A stretch of DNA of 64,000 nucleotides, from the NCBI RefSeq assembly GCF_000696095.1, contig NZ_BAYX01000024.1, positions 49,101-113,100 of the forward strand, read 5' to 3'. Positions within the stretch are counted from its first letter, which is position 1, and every line of letters starts with the position of its first letter. Of the stretch, positions 50,606-58,701 are shown piece after piece. The notes under the pieces were generated by a model, which did not search any database, was not told the DNA's origin, and worked only from the letters and a program-made list of their open reading frames with translations. Origin of the DNA: Rhizobium rhizogenes NBRC 13257 (GTDB lineage: Bacteria; Pseudomonadota; Alphaproteobacteria; Rhizobiales; Rhizobiaceae). A program made the translations under genes and the position numbers.

Positions 50606-51229
50606 ATGAAGTGGGTTCCGAAGAATATCGATCGGCTGGCCGAAGCCCTGCTGGAACATCTCTACCTCGTCTTCTCGTCAGTCGGGATCGCGCTGATCAT
50701 CTCGCTGATCGTCGGCATATGGGCGGCGCGCAAGCCCCGCACCTTCAGCGCCATCGTCATCGTGGCCGGCGTCCTCTTCGCCGTGCCGAGCCTTGCGCTT
50801 TTCGCCCTGCTCATTCCGACCCTCGGCATCGGCGCGGCACCCGCCATCACCGGCCTTGCGGCCTATTCGCTGATGATCCTCATCCGCAATATCGGGCTCG
50901 GCTTCCAGGCCATCCCCCGTGACGTCTTGGATGCCGCGCACGGCATGGGATACGGGACCATCAGGCGCATCTGGGAGATCGAGCTGCCGCTCGCCATGCC
51001 CTTCATCGTCGGCGGCATCCGCATCGCCATGGTTACGGTGATCGGCATTGCCACCGTTGCGGCCTATATCAATGCCGGCGGCCTCGGCGTGATCATCTTC
51101 GAGGGCATCGACCAGCGTTTTCCGGAAAAGATCCTCGCCGGCGGCCTGCTCACCTCGGCGCTGGCGCTTTTCACCGACTATCTCTTCGCAGCGATCGAAA
51201 AGATGCTGCGCCGTCGCAGCGGGAGGTAG
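50606..51229 (+). CDS. QAT-type ABC transporter permease (first, right operon)
   Basis: 207 residues with AAAGGA 7-8 bases upstream. Six hydrophobic segments, FAVPSLALFALLIPTLGIG, EAA loop DAAHGMGYGTIRRIWEIELP and AAYINAGGLGVIIFEG: the OpuCB/OpuCD type. Partner of the permease encoded 5 bp downstream. Confidence 0.9.
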   Translation: MKWVPKNIDRLAEALLEHLYLVFSSVGIALIISLIVGIWAARKPRTFSAIVIVAGVLFAVPSLALFALLIPTLGIGAAPAITGLAAYSLMILIRNIGLGFQAIPRDVLDAAHGMGYGTIRRIWEIELPLAMPFIVGGIRIAMVTVIGIATVAAYINAGGLGVIIFEGIDQRFPEKILAGGLLTSALALFTDYLFAAIEKMLRRRSGR

Positions 51230-51234
51230 ACAGA

Positions 51235-51870
51235 ATGATCCTGATCGACGCCTTCCACTGGATCGCCAGCAATCCCGGCACCTTCTTCAGCGCCTTCAAC
51301 CGCCACATGCTGATGTGTGCGATCTCGCTCGGCATCGCGCTGGTCATTGCCATTCCCCTTGGCTTCCTCGTCGCCAGAATGCCCCGCGCCGCCTTCGTCG
51401 CCGTCAACATAGCCGGTTCGCTGCGCTCCATTCCAAGCCTGGCGATCCTCTCGGCGGCCATGCCCTTCCTCGGCATAGGCCTCCTGCCCTCGGTCATCGC
51501 GCTTGTCGTGCTGGCGGTGCCGCCGCTCCTGCTCAACACGATCGTCGGCATCCGCGAAATCGACCCCGCCCTTCTTGATGCCGCCAGCGGCATGGGCATG
51601 GGACGCCGTGACATCCTCTGGCAGATCGAAGCGCCGCTTTCGGTACCCTCGATCCTCGCCGGCGTTCGCACCAGCGCCATCCAGGTGATCGGCGGCGCGG
51701 CCCTTGCCTCCTTCATCGGCGGCGGCGGGCTCGGTGATTTCATCAATGCCGGCATCGCCATCATGAACATGCCGCGCCTGCTGGTCGGCGCACTTCCCAT
51801 CGCCCTTCTCGCCATCCTCGCCGAACTCACCTTCGGCTGGCTGGAGCGATTTTTCACTCAAAGACGATGA
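51235..51870 (+). CDS. QAT-type ABC transporter permease (second, right operon)
   Basis: 211 residues, six hydrophobic segments; SLRSIPSLAILSAAMPFLGI, DAASGMGMGRRDILWQIEAP (EAA loop) and SFIGGGGLGDFINAG. Same family as the preceding permease. Completes the membrane part of the right-operon importer. Confidence 0.9.
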   Translation: MILIDAFHWIASNPGTFFSAFNRHMLMCAISLGIALVIAIPLGFLVARMPRAAFVAVNIAGSLRSIPSLAILSAAMPFLGIGLLPSVIALVVLAVPPLLLNTIVGIREIDPALLDAASGMGMGRRDILWQIEAPLSVPSILAGVRTSAIQVIGGAALASFIGGGGLGDFINAGIAIMNMPRLLVGALPIALLAILAELTFGWLERFFTQRR

Positions 51871-51888
51871 CCGCGGAAGACCATTGCC

Positions 51889-52827
51889 ATGATACGACTC
51901 GACCATGTCACCAAGAACTATGAGGGAAGCGAGCGCCACGCCGTCGACACCCTCGAGCTTGAGATCGAAACGGGCACGACCGTCGCGCTGATCGGCCCCT
52001 CGGGCTGCGGCAAGACGACGACCATGCGAATGATCAACCGGCTGGAAACGCCGACGCGCGGCCGCGTGCTGGTCAATGGACGGGATGTGGCGGAGACCGA
52101 TCAGAAGCAGCTTCGCCGCAGCATCGGCTACGTCATCCAGCAGGTCGGGCTTTTCCCGCATATGACGATCGAGCGCAATGTCGCGACGGTGCCGCGCCTG
52201 CTCGGCTGGGACAAGGCAAGGACGGACCGCCGCATCGACGAGCTTCTTGATCTGGTCGGCCTCGATCCGGCGATCATGCGCCGCCGCCTGCCGCACGAGC
52301 TTTCCGGCGGACAGCGGCAGCGGGTCGGCTTTGCCCGAGCGCTCGCCGCCGATCCCGCCATCATGCTGATGGACGAGCCCTTCGGCGCGATCGACCCCAT
52401 CACCCGCGTGCGGCTGCAGGACGAATTCCGGCAGATTCTGAAAAAAGTCAGCAAGACTGTGGTCATCGTCACCCACGACATCGACGAGGCGATCAAGATG
52501 GGCGACCGCGTCGCTATCATGCGCGACGGCCGCCTGCTGCAATATGATACGCCGGAAGCGATCCTCGCCCGTCCCGCCAACAACTTCGTGGAAAGCTTCC
52601 TCGGACCGGACCGGGCAATCAAGCGCCTGAGCCTGATCGAGGTGGCAAGCGTCATGGCGCCGCCCGCAACTGAGGTTTCCGCTGTCTCCATCGGCCCCAG
52701 TGCCAGTCTCCATGATGCGCTGGCGCTGATCCTTGCCGATGACCTGCAGGGTCTCGATGTCAAGGCGGAGAGCGGTGAGAGAGTTGGGTATCTGTCGCGC
52801 GAGGCGGTGCTTTCCGCACATCGGTAG
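51889..52827 (+). CDS. QAT-type ABC transporter ATPase with short CBS-like tail (right operon)
   Basis: 312 residues. Walker A GPSGCGKTT, signature LSGGQRQRVGFARALA, Walker B IMLMDEPFGAID, switch VTHDIDEA; the last 70 residues are a shortened CBS-like region (compare 375 residues in the left-operon ATPase). ProV/OpuCA type. Last gene of the rightward operon. Confidence 0.9.
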   Translation: MIRLDHVTKNYEGSERHAVDTLELEIETGTTVALIGPSGCGKTTTMRMINRLETPTRGRVLVNGRDVAETDQKQLRRSIGYVIQQVGLFPHMTIERNVATVPRLLGWDKARTDRRIDELLDLVGLDPAIMRRRLPHELSGGQRQRVGFARALAADPAIMLMDEPFGAIDPITRVRLQDEFRQILKKVSKTVVIVTHDIDEAIKMGDRVAIMRDGRLLQYDTPEAILARPANNFVESFLGPDRAIKRLSLIEVASVMAPPATEVSAVSIGPSASLHDALALILADDLQGLDVKAESGERVGYLSREAVLSAHR

Positions 52828-52890
52828 GATGCAATTTTCCGAGCTGCGCAGACTTGCTCTCAGTCCCGACATCAGGCACCGAAGCGTGTC

Positions 52891-53181
52891 TCAGCTCAAC
52901 CAGTTTTCAACGTCGCGCGGCCCATAGACGACCGCAACGACAAAGATCCCGTAAGTCATCGGCTCGTAGATGACGACATAACGCCCCTCAATGAGGATTC
53001 GCGCTGTGGGGCTCAATTCCGGCCGACGAGACCCCATGAGAGGCTGTCCTGCCGCAAGCTCGGCCTTGTCCAAAATCCGCGTGAGAAGGGCATCCGCTGC
53101 CCGTTCATTGTCCGGCGCGATTGTACACCATATCTGGCGCAGATCTTCCTCTGCCTTGGGGCTTAGAATGTATTTAGCCAC
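52891..53181 (-). CDS. parE: ParE-like toxin
   Basis: 96 residues. RelE/ParE superfamily: opening YILSPKAEEDLRQIWCTIA, GSRRPEL, and ending RILIEGRYVVIYEP then VVYGPRDVENWL. ParE toxins inhibit DNA gyrase. Start overlaps the antitoxin stop by 8 nt, the usual order antitoxin-toxin. Confidence 0.88.
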   Translation of the reverse strand: MAKYILSPKAEEDLRQIWCTIAPDNERAADALLTRILDKAELAAGQPLMGSRRPELSPTARILIEGRYVVIYEPMTYGIFVVAVVYGPRDVENWLS

Positions 53182-53449
53182 CGCGACGGATTTCCGCCTT
53201 CAACTCCGCCAGAAGGGTTTTGGCATCGACCTCACGGCCTTCGCCACTTGCCATGCCCTCGTCATATGCTCTCTTGAGACGGTTGATTTCCAAGAGACGA
53301 ATTTCTTCGCGTTGCTCCCATAAACGCAGGGCATCCCGAACCACCTCGCTATTGGAGGCATAAGCTCCGGATTCAACAGCATCGTGCAAACGCGCCACCT
53401 GCTGAGGAGAGAGAGAGATAGTGAGGGTTCTCATTGGCTCGGTTTTCAT
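53174..53449 (-). CDS. parD: ParD-like antitoxin
   Basis: 91 residues (or 86 from the ATG at 53434). Ribbon-helix-helix N-terminus MRTLTISLSPQQVARLHDAV followed by SNSEVVRDALRLWEQRE, typical of ParD/CopG antitoxins. Binds ParE and represses the module. It sits between the right importer operon and the trimethylamine region. Confidence 0.88.
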   Translation of the reverse strand: MKTEPMRTLTISLSPQQVARLHDAVESGAYASNSEVVRDALRLWEQREEIRLLEINRLKRAYDEGMASGEGREVDAKTLLAELKAEIRRGG

Positions 53450-53492
53450 CGTCTATTTATAACAGCCCTAACAAGAACTAACAATATCGCAT

Positions 53493-53510
53493 AGTGCGCC
53501 TGCGCGCACT
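53493..53510. repeat. Short inverted repeat upstream of parD
   Basis: AGTGCGC / GCGCACT, perfect 7-bp arms around a 4-nt centre, 44 bp upstream of the parD start. Could be part of the terminator zone of the permease gene or a regulatory site; not the usual ParD operator as far as I can tell. Confidence 0.4.
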
Positions 53511-53525
53511 GCCAACAAAATAAAT

Positions 53526-53550
53526 CCCTGCCGCGTCAGCCGCGGCAGGG
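53526..53550 (-). terminator. Rho-independent terminator of the permease gene
   Basis: Perfect 10-bp stem CCCTGCCGCG / CGCGGCAGGG with a 5-nt loop; on the minus strand it is followed by the T-rich run ATTTATTTTGTT. Lies 26 bp after the permease stop. Confidence 0.85.
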
Positions 53551-53576
53551 GAAATGTCGGCACCGCTTGGTTCGGC

Positions 53577-55361
53577 CTACGCCGGCAGCTGGAAGAACCA
53601 GTTGGCGAACAGCACGATGGCAAGGCCGCCGGCGATTGCCAGGTAGGGCAGGATGCCCGCCTTCTTGACGCCGAGATCCTGGCCGACCAGGCCGAGATCG
53701 TCCATGGCGCCGGCCGGGAACTTGCCGCCGTCGCGCACATAGTGCCGATAGGCGAAGACCGGCAGGATCAGGGCCGCAAAGGCGAAGCCGACCCAAAGCG
53801 CGTTAGCGTAGCCCCAGACCTTGGCGCCGGCGCCGAGGAAGAGGGCGTTGACGAAGGCGAGGATGGTGTTGAGGCCGATCAGCCAAGTCGGCGCCTTCCA
53901 CGGACGCTCGATATGGCCGGAGTCCATGCGGTGGATCCAGCCGGAGTTCAGGTTCAAGAAGTTGAAGATGATGTAGCCGACATTGGAGACGGCCAGCACG
54001 AAGAAGTAGCCGCTTGCATCCGAGGCGATCGCAAGAAGGCAGAGATTGAAGGCGAAGTCCGTCCACATCGCCCGGGTCGGGGCGCCGTTCTCGTTGACGT
54101 GGTCGAGATATTTCGGCAGCCAGCCGTCCTTCGAACCCTGATAGAGCGTGCGGGACGAACCGGCCATTGCCGTCATGATGGCGAGGAAGAGTGCCAAGAT
54201 CATCAGGATGACGAGAAGCTGGGTGACGATGCGGCCGGCGCCGATCAGGCCGCCGAGCGCTTCGGCGACTCCAGTACCATCGACGATGCCGGGCGCCAGC
54301 ATGCCGGCATGACCGAGCACGCCCTGGAAGGCGAAGGGCACGAGGAAGAAGAACAGGCAGCAGACGAGGCCGGAATAGAAGATCGCCTTAAACGTGTCGG
54401 TCTTCGGATTCTTGAGCTCGCGGGTATAGCAGACGGCTGTTTCGAAGCCGTAGGTCGACCACGCCGCGATATAGAGGCCGCCGAGGAAGAGCGTCCAGCC
54501 GCCATTGCTCCATGTGCCGTCGGTGGCGGCATAGGCTGCTGTCGGCGGAACGAGGCCGGTGACGTTGGAGGTAAGGATCTGGCCGCTGACGATCGGATAG
54601 AGACCGATAATCAACAGCGGCACGAGAACGATGATCGCCAGCCATTTCTGGACGCTCGCCGTTTCCGAGATGCCGCGATGCTGGATCGCGAAGATGATCA
54701 GCATCAGGATGCCGCCAATGAAGAAGGTGGCATTGACGTTGGCGGTCGCAAGGAACGGAATATTGAAGCTGACGAGCGACCAGCTGCGGATCGCCGGCGT
54801 TAGTGCAGCAACACCGTCGGCGCTGAGCAGCGCGGTAACGGCATCCGCCGGCGCGGTGCCGGCATGGGCGGCGATGTATTCGGCAACGCGCGGGCTATCG
54901 GCCGCGATGGATGTGGCATGAGCGCTGATCCAGGCGACAACAGCCTGCGAATCCGCCGCCGGGATCGGGTAGAAGGCGTTGAGAATATAACCGGCCGCGA
55001 TGGCGCAGCCGAGGGAAAGCACCGGCGACCAGGCAAACCAGTTGCACCAGACGGAAAGCGGCGCGATGAATTTCGAATAACGCAGCCATGCGGTCGCGCC
55101 GTAAACCGAGGCACCCCCGGACTTGTTGCCGAACATGCCGGCGATTTCCGCGTAGGTGAAGGATTGCAGGAAACCCATGACCATCGAAATGATCCAGACG
55201 GCGAAGGCAAGCTTGCCCGTCGTGCCGGCAATACCGCCGATGGAGAAAAGAACAAGCGGCGGCACGCCCGCAGCCACCCAGAACGCGCCCTTCCAGTCGA
55301 GCGCGCGTATAAGCTTACCTTCGGTGCCAGCAGGAGCGCTGGCGTCCACAATATCCGTCAT
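53577..55361 (-). CDS. APC-family permease next to the trimethylamine genes
   Basis: 594 residues from the ATG at 55361 (GGGGA upstream; an earlier in-frame start at 55427 would add 22 residues). Twelve or more hydrophobic segments; the amino acid-polyamine-organocation pattern starts with GIAGTTGKLAF and TYAEIAGMFGNKSGGASVYG. A long extracytoplasmic insertion lies around residues 150-210. Its stop is followed by a strong terminator and it is divergent from tdm. Likely imports a methylated amine or a betaine; the exact substrate is unknown. Confidence 0.8.
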   Translation of the reverse strand: MTDIVDASAPAGTEGKLIRALDWKGAFWVAAGVPPLVLFSIGGIAGTTGKLAFAVWIISMVMGFLQSFTYAEIAGMFGNKSGGASVYGATAWLRYSKFIAPLSVWCNWFAWSPVLSLGCAIAAGYILNAFYPIPAADSQAVVAWISAHATSIAADSPRVAEYIAAHAGTAPADAVTALLSADGVAALTPAIRSWSLVSFNIPFLATANVNATFFIGGILMLIIFAIQHRGISETASVQKWLAIIVLVPLLIIGLYPIVSGQILTSNVTGLVPPTAAYAATDGTWSNGGWTLFLGGLYIAAWSTYGFETAVCYTRELKNPKTDTFKAIFYSGLVCCLFFFLVPFAFQGVLGHAGMLAPGIVDGTGVAEALGGLIGAGRIVTQLLVILMILALFLAIMTAMAGSSRTLYQGSKDGWLPKYLDHVNENGAPTRAMWTDFAFNLCLLAIASDASGYFFVLAVSNVGYIIFNFLNLNSGWIHRMDSGHIERPWKAPTWLIGLNTILAFVNALFLGAGAKVWGYANALWVGFAFAALILPVFAYRHYVRDGGKFPAGAMDDLGLVGQDLGVKKAGILPYLAIAGGLAIVLFANWFFQLPA

Positions 55362-55606
55362 CGGTGCAGTTCCCCATTTATTGTTCCGGACGTATCTGTC
55401 GTACGTCTCCCTGAACGTGCCTCCCATGGCATTTCAGGCCCGCCGGTGGTTTTGAAGATCCGTGTTTCCTGCACGGATTTCCGAGTCTAGGCCCTTTATA
55501 GATAGTGAAGATATTTTCTTTTTAGTCAATATCCCTTTACTTTCGGAAGGCATTTTGTCAGCATGATTCGAGTGCCGGGAGGCACAACGTTTCCCGAGAG
55601 GGCTGC
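55362..55606. promoter_or_regulatory. Divergent promoter region, permease and tdm
   Basis: 245 bp between the permease start and tdm. The right half (55495-55560) is AT-rich with TATAGATAGTGAAGATATT-like sequence and should hold the tdm promoter. No convincing operator seen. Confidence 0.5.
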
Positions 55607-57976
55607 ATGCGAGATCTCCATCCGACGACTGCCGGAGTGCGGCCCGTTTCGGCCAGCATCATCCGCTATCCCGGCATTCCGGCGCTGCCGCCGAATACCG
55701 AGCGCTACCGCTGCAAGGGCGGCGGATCGCTGGTCGTGCGCGTCGAGCCAGGCGACCATATCACCGTAACCGACAGCGAAGGCGGGCAGGCCTGCGAGCT
55801 GTCCTTCCTTGACGAGAAAGGACGGTTTCAATCGGCAGGCCTCGGTACGGCTTTCAGTGGTCATGCGGATGGCCTCAAATCCATTCTGTCCTCCGAGGAG
55901 GAAGGCGCCCAGCGCACGCGCGCCGTCTTGCAGCGGCGTGGTGCCGATCTCGCCAAGGCCGGCGCTGTCAGCCTCTTCGGAGCAGCATCGACGCCCGGCA
56001 GCACGGCTGAATTCACCATCGCGCTCAAAGGCCTGCTGATTGTCGCCGCTCCGGGCGACGCCATGTCGCCGGAGGCACAAGAAACCGTCACGCCGATCGA
56101 AGTCAGGATCCGGCGCAGCCAACTCATTCGCGACTATGCCTCCGCCCTGCCGGAGCCCCTGGCCGACCCGATCGAGGATATCCGCATCAGGGCTGCGACG
56201 GCGTCTGCCTATTTCGTCCGCGCCGGCGAGTTTATCCAGATCATCGACGTCTACGGCCGGCAATGCACCGACTTCCAGGCATTTGCCGCCCGCAAGGTGG
56301 ACAAGGGGCTCGATCTCGCGCTCGATTCCACCGTCACACGCACCCTGCTCGGCCGCAGCTATCCCGCGCCCGGCCTGCCGTCGAAAGCCTTCGACCGCGA
56401 TTTCGAGCCGCTGGTGGAGGTCGTCCAGGATACGGTCGGTCGCCACGATGCCTTCGCGACCGCCTGCAATTCGCGCTACTACGACGACATGGGCTATCCC
56501 GGCCATGTGAATTGCACCGACAATTTCAACGCGGCGCTGGCGCCCTACGGCATTGCCGGCCGCAAGGGATGGGAAGCGCTAAACTATTTCTACAACACCA
56601 ATATCGACCACAATAATCAGCTCTATCTCGATGAGCCCTGGTCGCGGCCGGGCGACTATGTGCTGATGCGGGCGTTGACCGATCTCGTCTGTGTCTCCTC
56701 CTCCTGCCCCGACGACATCGACGCGGCGAACGGCTGGGACCCGACGGATATCCACGTCCGCACCTTTTCCGGAAAAGAGAAATTCACACGAGCGGTAGCC
56801 TATCGCATGACCCCTGAAGCCGACGCCGAACTGACGCGCGAAACCGCGTTCCACCCCCGCCTCTCTGCTCTCACGCGGGACTACACCGAATATCGCGGCT
56901 TTTGGCTGCCGAACCGCTTTTCCTCCGAAGGGCCGGTCGAGGAATATTGGGCCTGCCGCGAAAGAGCGGTCGTCATCGACCTTTCGCCGCTTCGCAAGTT
57001 CGAGGTGACGGGACCGGATGCCGAGGAATTGCTGCAATATTGCCTGACCCGCGACGTCCGCAAGCTGTCGACCGGCCAGGTCGTCTATTCCGCCATGTGC
57101 TATGAAAACGGTGGGATGATCGACGACGGCACGCTTTTCCGCCTCGGCGACAAGAATTTCCGCTGGATCGGCGGCGACGACTATAGCGGCATCTGGCTGC
57201 GCGAACAGGCGGAGAAGAAGGGCTTCAAGGCCTGGGTCCGCTCATCGACCGACCAGATGCACAATATCGCTCTCCAGGGTCCGAAAAGCCGCGATATCCT
57301 GAAGGAGATCATCTGGACGGCACCGCGCCAGCCGACGATCGGCGAGCTCGAATGGTTCCGCTTCGCCGTCGGACGCATTGGTGGCTTCGAAGGCGCACCC
57401 GTGGTCGTCTCGCGCACGGGCTATACCGGCGAACTCGGCTATGAGATCTTCTGTCATCCGAAGGATGCGGCTGCTGTCTTCGACGCCGTCTGGGAGGCCG
57501 GAGAACCCCATGGGTTGAAACCGATGGGGCTCGAAGCGCTGGATATGGTCCGCATCGAGGCGGGCCTGATCTTCGCCCATCACGAGTTCACCGACCAAAC
57601 CGATCCCTTCGAGGCCGGCATCGGCTTCACCGTGCCGTTGAAATCCAAGCAGGATGATTTCATTGGCCGCGAGGCGCTGATCCGCCGCAAGGAAAACCCG
57701 CGTCATCTGATGGTCGGCCTCGACGTCCAGGCCAATGAAGCAGTCGGCCATGGCGACTGCATCCATATCGGCCGCGCGCAGGTCGGCGTCATCACCAGCG
57801 CCACGCGCTCACCGATCCTCGGCAAGACCATCGCGCTCGCCCGTATCGATGTTCAGCATGCGGGTGTCGGCAATAAAGTCGAGATCGGCAAGCTCGACGG
57901 CCACCAGAAGCGTTTGCCGGCTGTCATCGTGCCGCTGTCGCATTACGACCCGCAAAAGACGCGGCCGCGTTCGTAA
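55607..57976 (+). CDS. tdm: Trimethylamine N-oxide demethylase (aldolase)
   Basis: 789 residues with the two-part layout of Tdm. Residues about 10-385 form the zinc-binding DUF1989-type part, with Cys220 (YGRQCTDFQ), Cys287, Cys303 (GHVNCTDNF) and Cys362/Cys367 as candidate metal ligands. Residues about 400-789 form a GcvT-like tetrahydrofolate-binding part (FEVTGPDAEELLQYCLTRDV, RTGYTGELGYEIF). The enzyme splits TMAO into dimethylamine and formaldehyde, the latter captured by folate. It stands next to tmm and dmmDABC, which supply and use its substrate and product. Close alternative: a DUF1989-GcvT protein of other specificity, judged unlikely in this context. Confidence 0.88.
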   Translation: MRDLHPTTAGVRPVSASIIRYPGIPALPPNTERYRCKGGGSLVVRVEPGDHITVTDSEGGQACELSFLDEKGRFQSAGLGTAFSGHADGLKSILSSEEEGAQRTRAVLQRRGADLAKAGAVSLFGAASTPGSTAEFTIALKGLLIVAAPGDAMSPEAQETVTPIEVRIRRSQLIRDYASALPEPLADPIEDIRIRAATASAYFVRAGEFIQIIDVYGRQCTDFQAFAARKVDKGLDLALDSTVTRTLLGRSYPAPGLPSKAFDRDFEPLVEVVQDTVGRHDAFATACNSRYYDDMGYPGHVNCTDNFNAALAPYGIAGRKGWEALNYFYNTNIDHNNQLYLDEPWSRPGDYVLMRALTDLVCVSSSCPDDIDAANGWDPTDIHVRTFSGKEKFTRAVAYRMTPEADAELTRETAFHPRLSALTRDYTEYRGFWLPNRFSSEGPVEEYWACRERAVVIDLSPLRKFEVTGPDAEELLQYCLTRDVRKLSTGQVVYSAMCYENGGMIDDGTLFRLGDKNFRWIGGDDYSGIWLREQAEKKGFKAWVRSSTDQMHNIALQGPKSRDILKEIIWTAPRQPTIGELEWFRFAVGRIGGFEGAPVVVSRTGYTGELGYEIFCHPKDAAAVFDAVWEAGEPHGLKPMGLEALDMVRIEAGLIFAHHEFTDQTDPFEAGIGFTVPLKSKQDDFIGREALIRRKENPRHLMVGLDVQANEAVGHGDCIHIGRAQVGVITSATRSPILGKTIALARIDVQHAGVGNKVEIGKLDGHQKRLPAVIVPLSHYDPQKTRPRS

Positions 57977-57984
57977 TCTATTAC

Positions 57985-58593
57985 TTACTCTGCCTTACGC
58001 TGGGCATTCGAGATCGCGCGTGCCGCTTCTTCCGAGGAGTTGGCAAGCGTCCGCATTTCCGCAGCCAGCACCGCAAAACCGGACCCTGCCGTTCCGGCTC
58101 TCGCGGCCTCGATGCCGGCATTGACGGCGAGCAGTTTCAGATAGCGTAGCGACTGCAATATCTCGCCGGTCTTGGAGGCCGTCACCCGCATGTCGGCGGT
58201 CTGTTCGTCGATGCGCTGATAGAGCGACTCGATATTGATAATGCTGCCTTCGAGATAGAGCAGTTCCTCAGCCTCGTCCCATACGCCGCCGCCGGTCTCC
58301 GTCACCCAGATGAAATGGCCTTCGTTGTGGCGAATGCGATATTCCATCGTCCAGTCGGTATGGCTTTCCAGCGCCCTGCCGACAACCTCATCCATGACCG
58401 GCACGTCGTCTTCGCACATGATGGAGGTGAATGTCCGTGTGCGGTTACCGATGATCTCATCTGCTGGATAGCCGAAGACGCGCTCGATGCCGTCGGTCAT
58501 CTCCAGCATTGTATAATTTTCATCCGCGCGGCAGCGATAGAGAAAGCCGTTCATGCGGCCGAGAATGCTTGTTTGGAAATCCATGACGACCAT
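57985..58593 (-). CDS. Small cytosolic PAS protein with partial chemoreceptor signalling domain
   Basis: 202 residues (or 199 from the ATG at 58584). Residues about 15-125 are a PAS fold (FGYPADEIIGNRTRTFTSIM, EYRIRHNEGHFIWVTETGGG). The rest is a coiled coil that reaches the hairpin region of a methyl-accepting chemoreceptor (LAVNAGIEAARAGTAGSGFA followed by EMRTLANSSEEAARAI) and stops soon after, so the return helix is missing. No membrane segment. It sits between tdm and tmm, outside their transcripts (8 bp after the tdm stop, convergent; after the tmm terminator). It may link amine metabolism to chemotaxis, or be a decayed receptor. Confidence 0.8.
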   Translation of the reverse strand: MVVMDFQTSILGRMNGFLYRCRADENYTMLEMTDGIERVFGYPADEIIGNRTRTFTSIMCEDDVPVMDEVVGRALESHTDWTMEYRIRHNEGHFIWVTETGGGVWDEAEELLYLEGSIINIESLYQRIDEQTADMRVTASKTGEILQSLRYLKLLAVNAGIEAARAGTAGSGFAVLAAEMRTLANSSEEAARAISNAQRKAE

Positions 58594-58646
58594 GCCCGAA
58601 GAAAAAGGAGTTGCGGATCAAATTGCTTCGTCTCTTCTCAAACACG

Positions 58647-58679
58647 CCGGCAAGGGTCGCGATGAACGACCCTTGCCGG
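58647..58679 (-). terminator. Terminator hairpin of the dmmDABC-tmm unit
   Basis: Perfect 13-bp stem CCGGCAAGGGTCG / CGACCCTTGCCGG with a 7-nt loop, 22 bp after the tmm stop on the minus strand, followed there by CGTGTTTGAG. Strong hairpin with a weak T tail. Confidence 0.75.
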
Positions 58680-58701
58680 TTACGCAACGCTTGGGAGGGC
58701 A

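Noticed and set aside
51178..52872. 564-codon minus-strand frame over the permease and ATPase genes
   Set aside because: Antisense shadow; the plus-strand genes have clear permease and ATPase motifs and ribosome sites.
57985..58593. Pseudogene call for the PAS-chemoreceptor protein
   Set aside because: The frame is intact and ends cleanly; without relatives it cannot be said to be decayed, so it is kept as a gene with a note.
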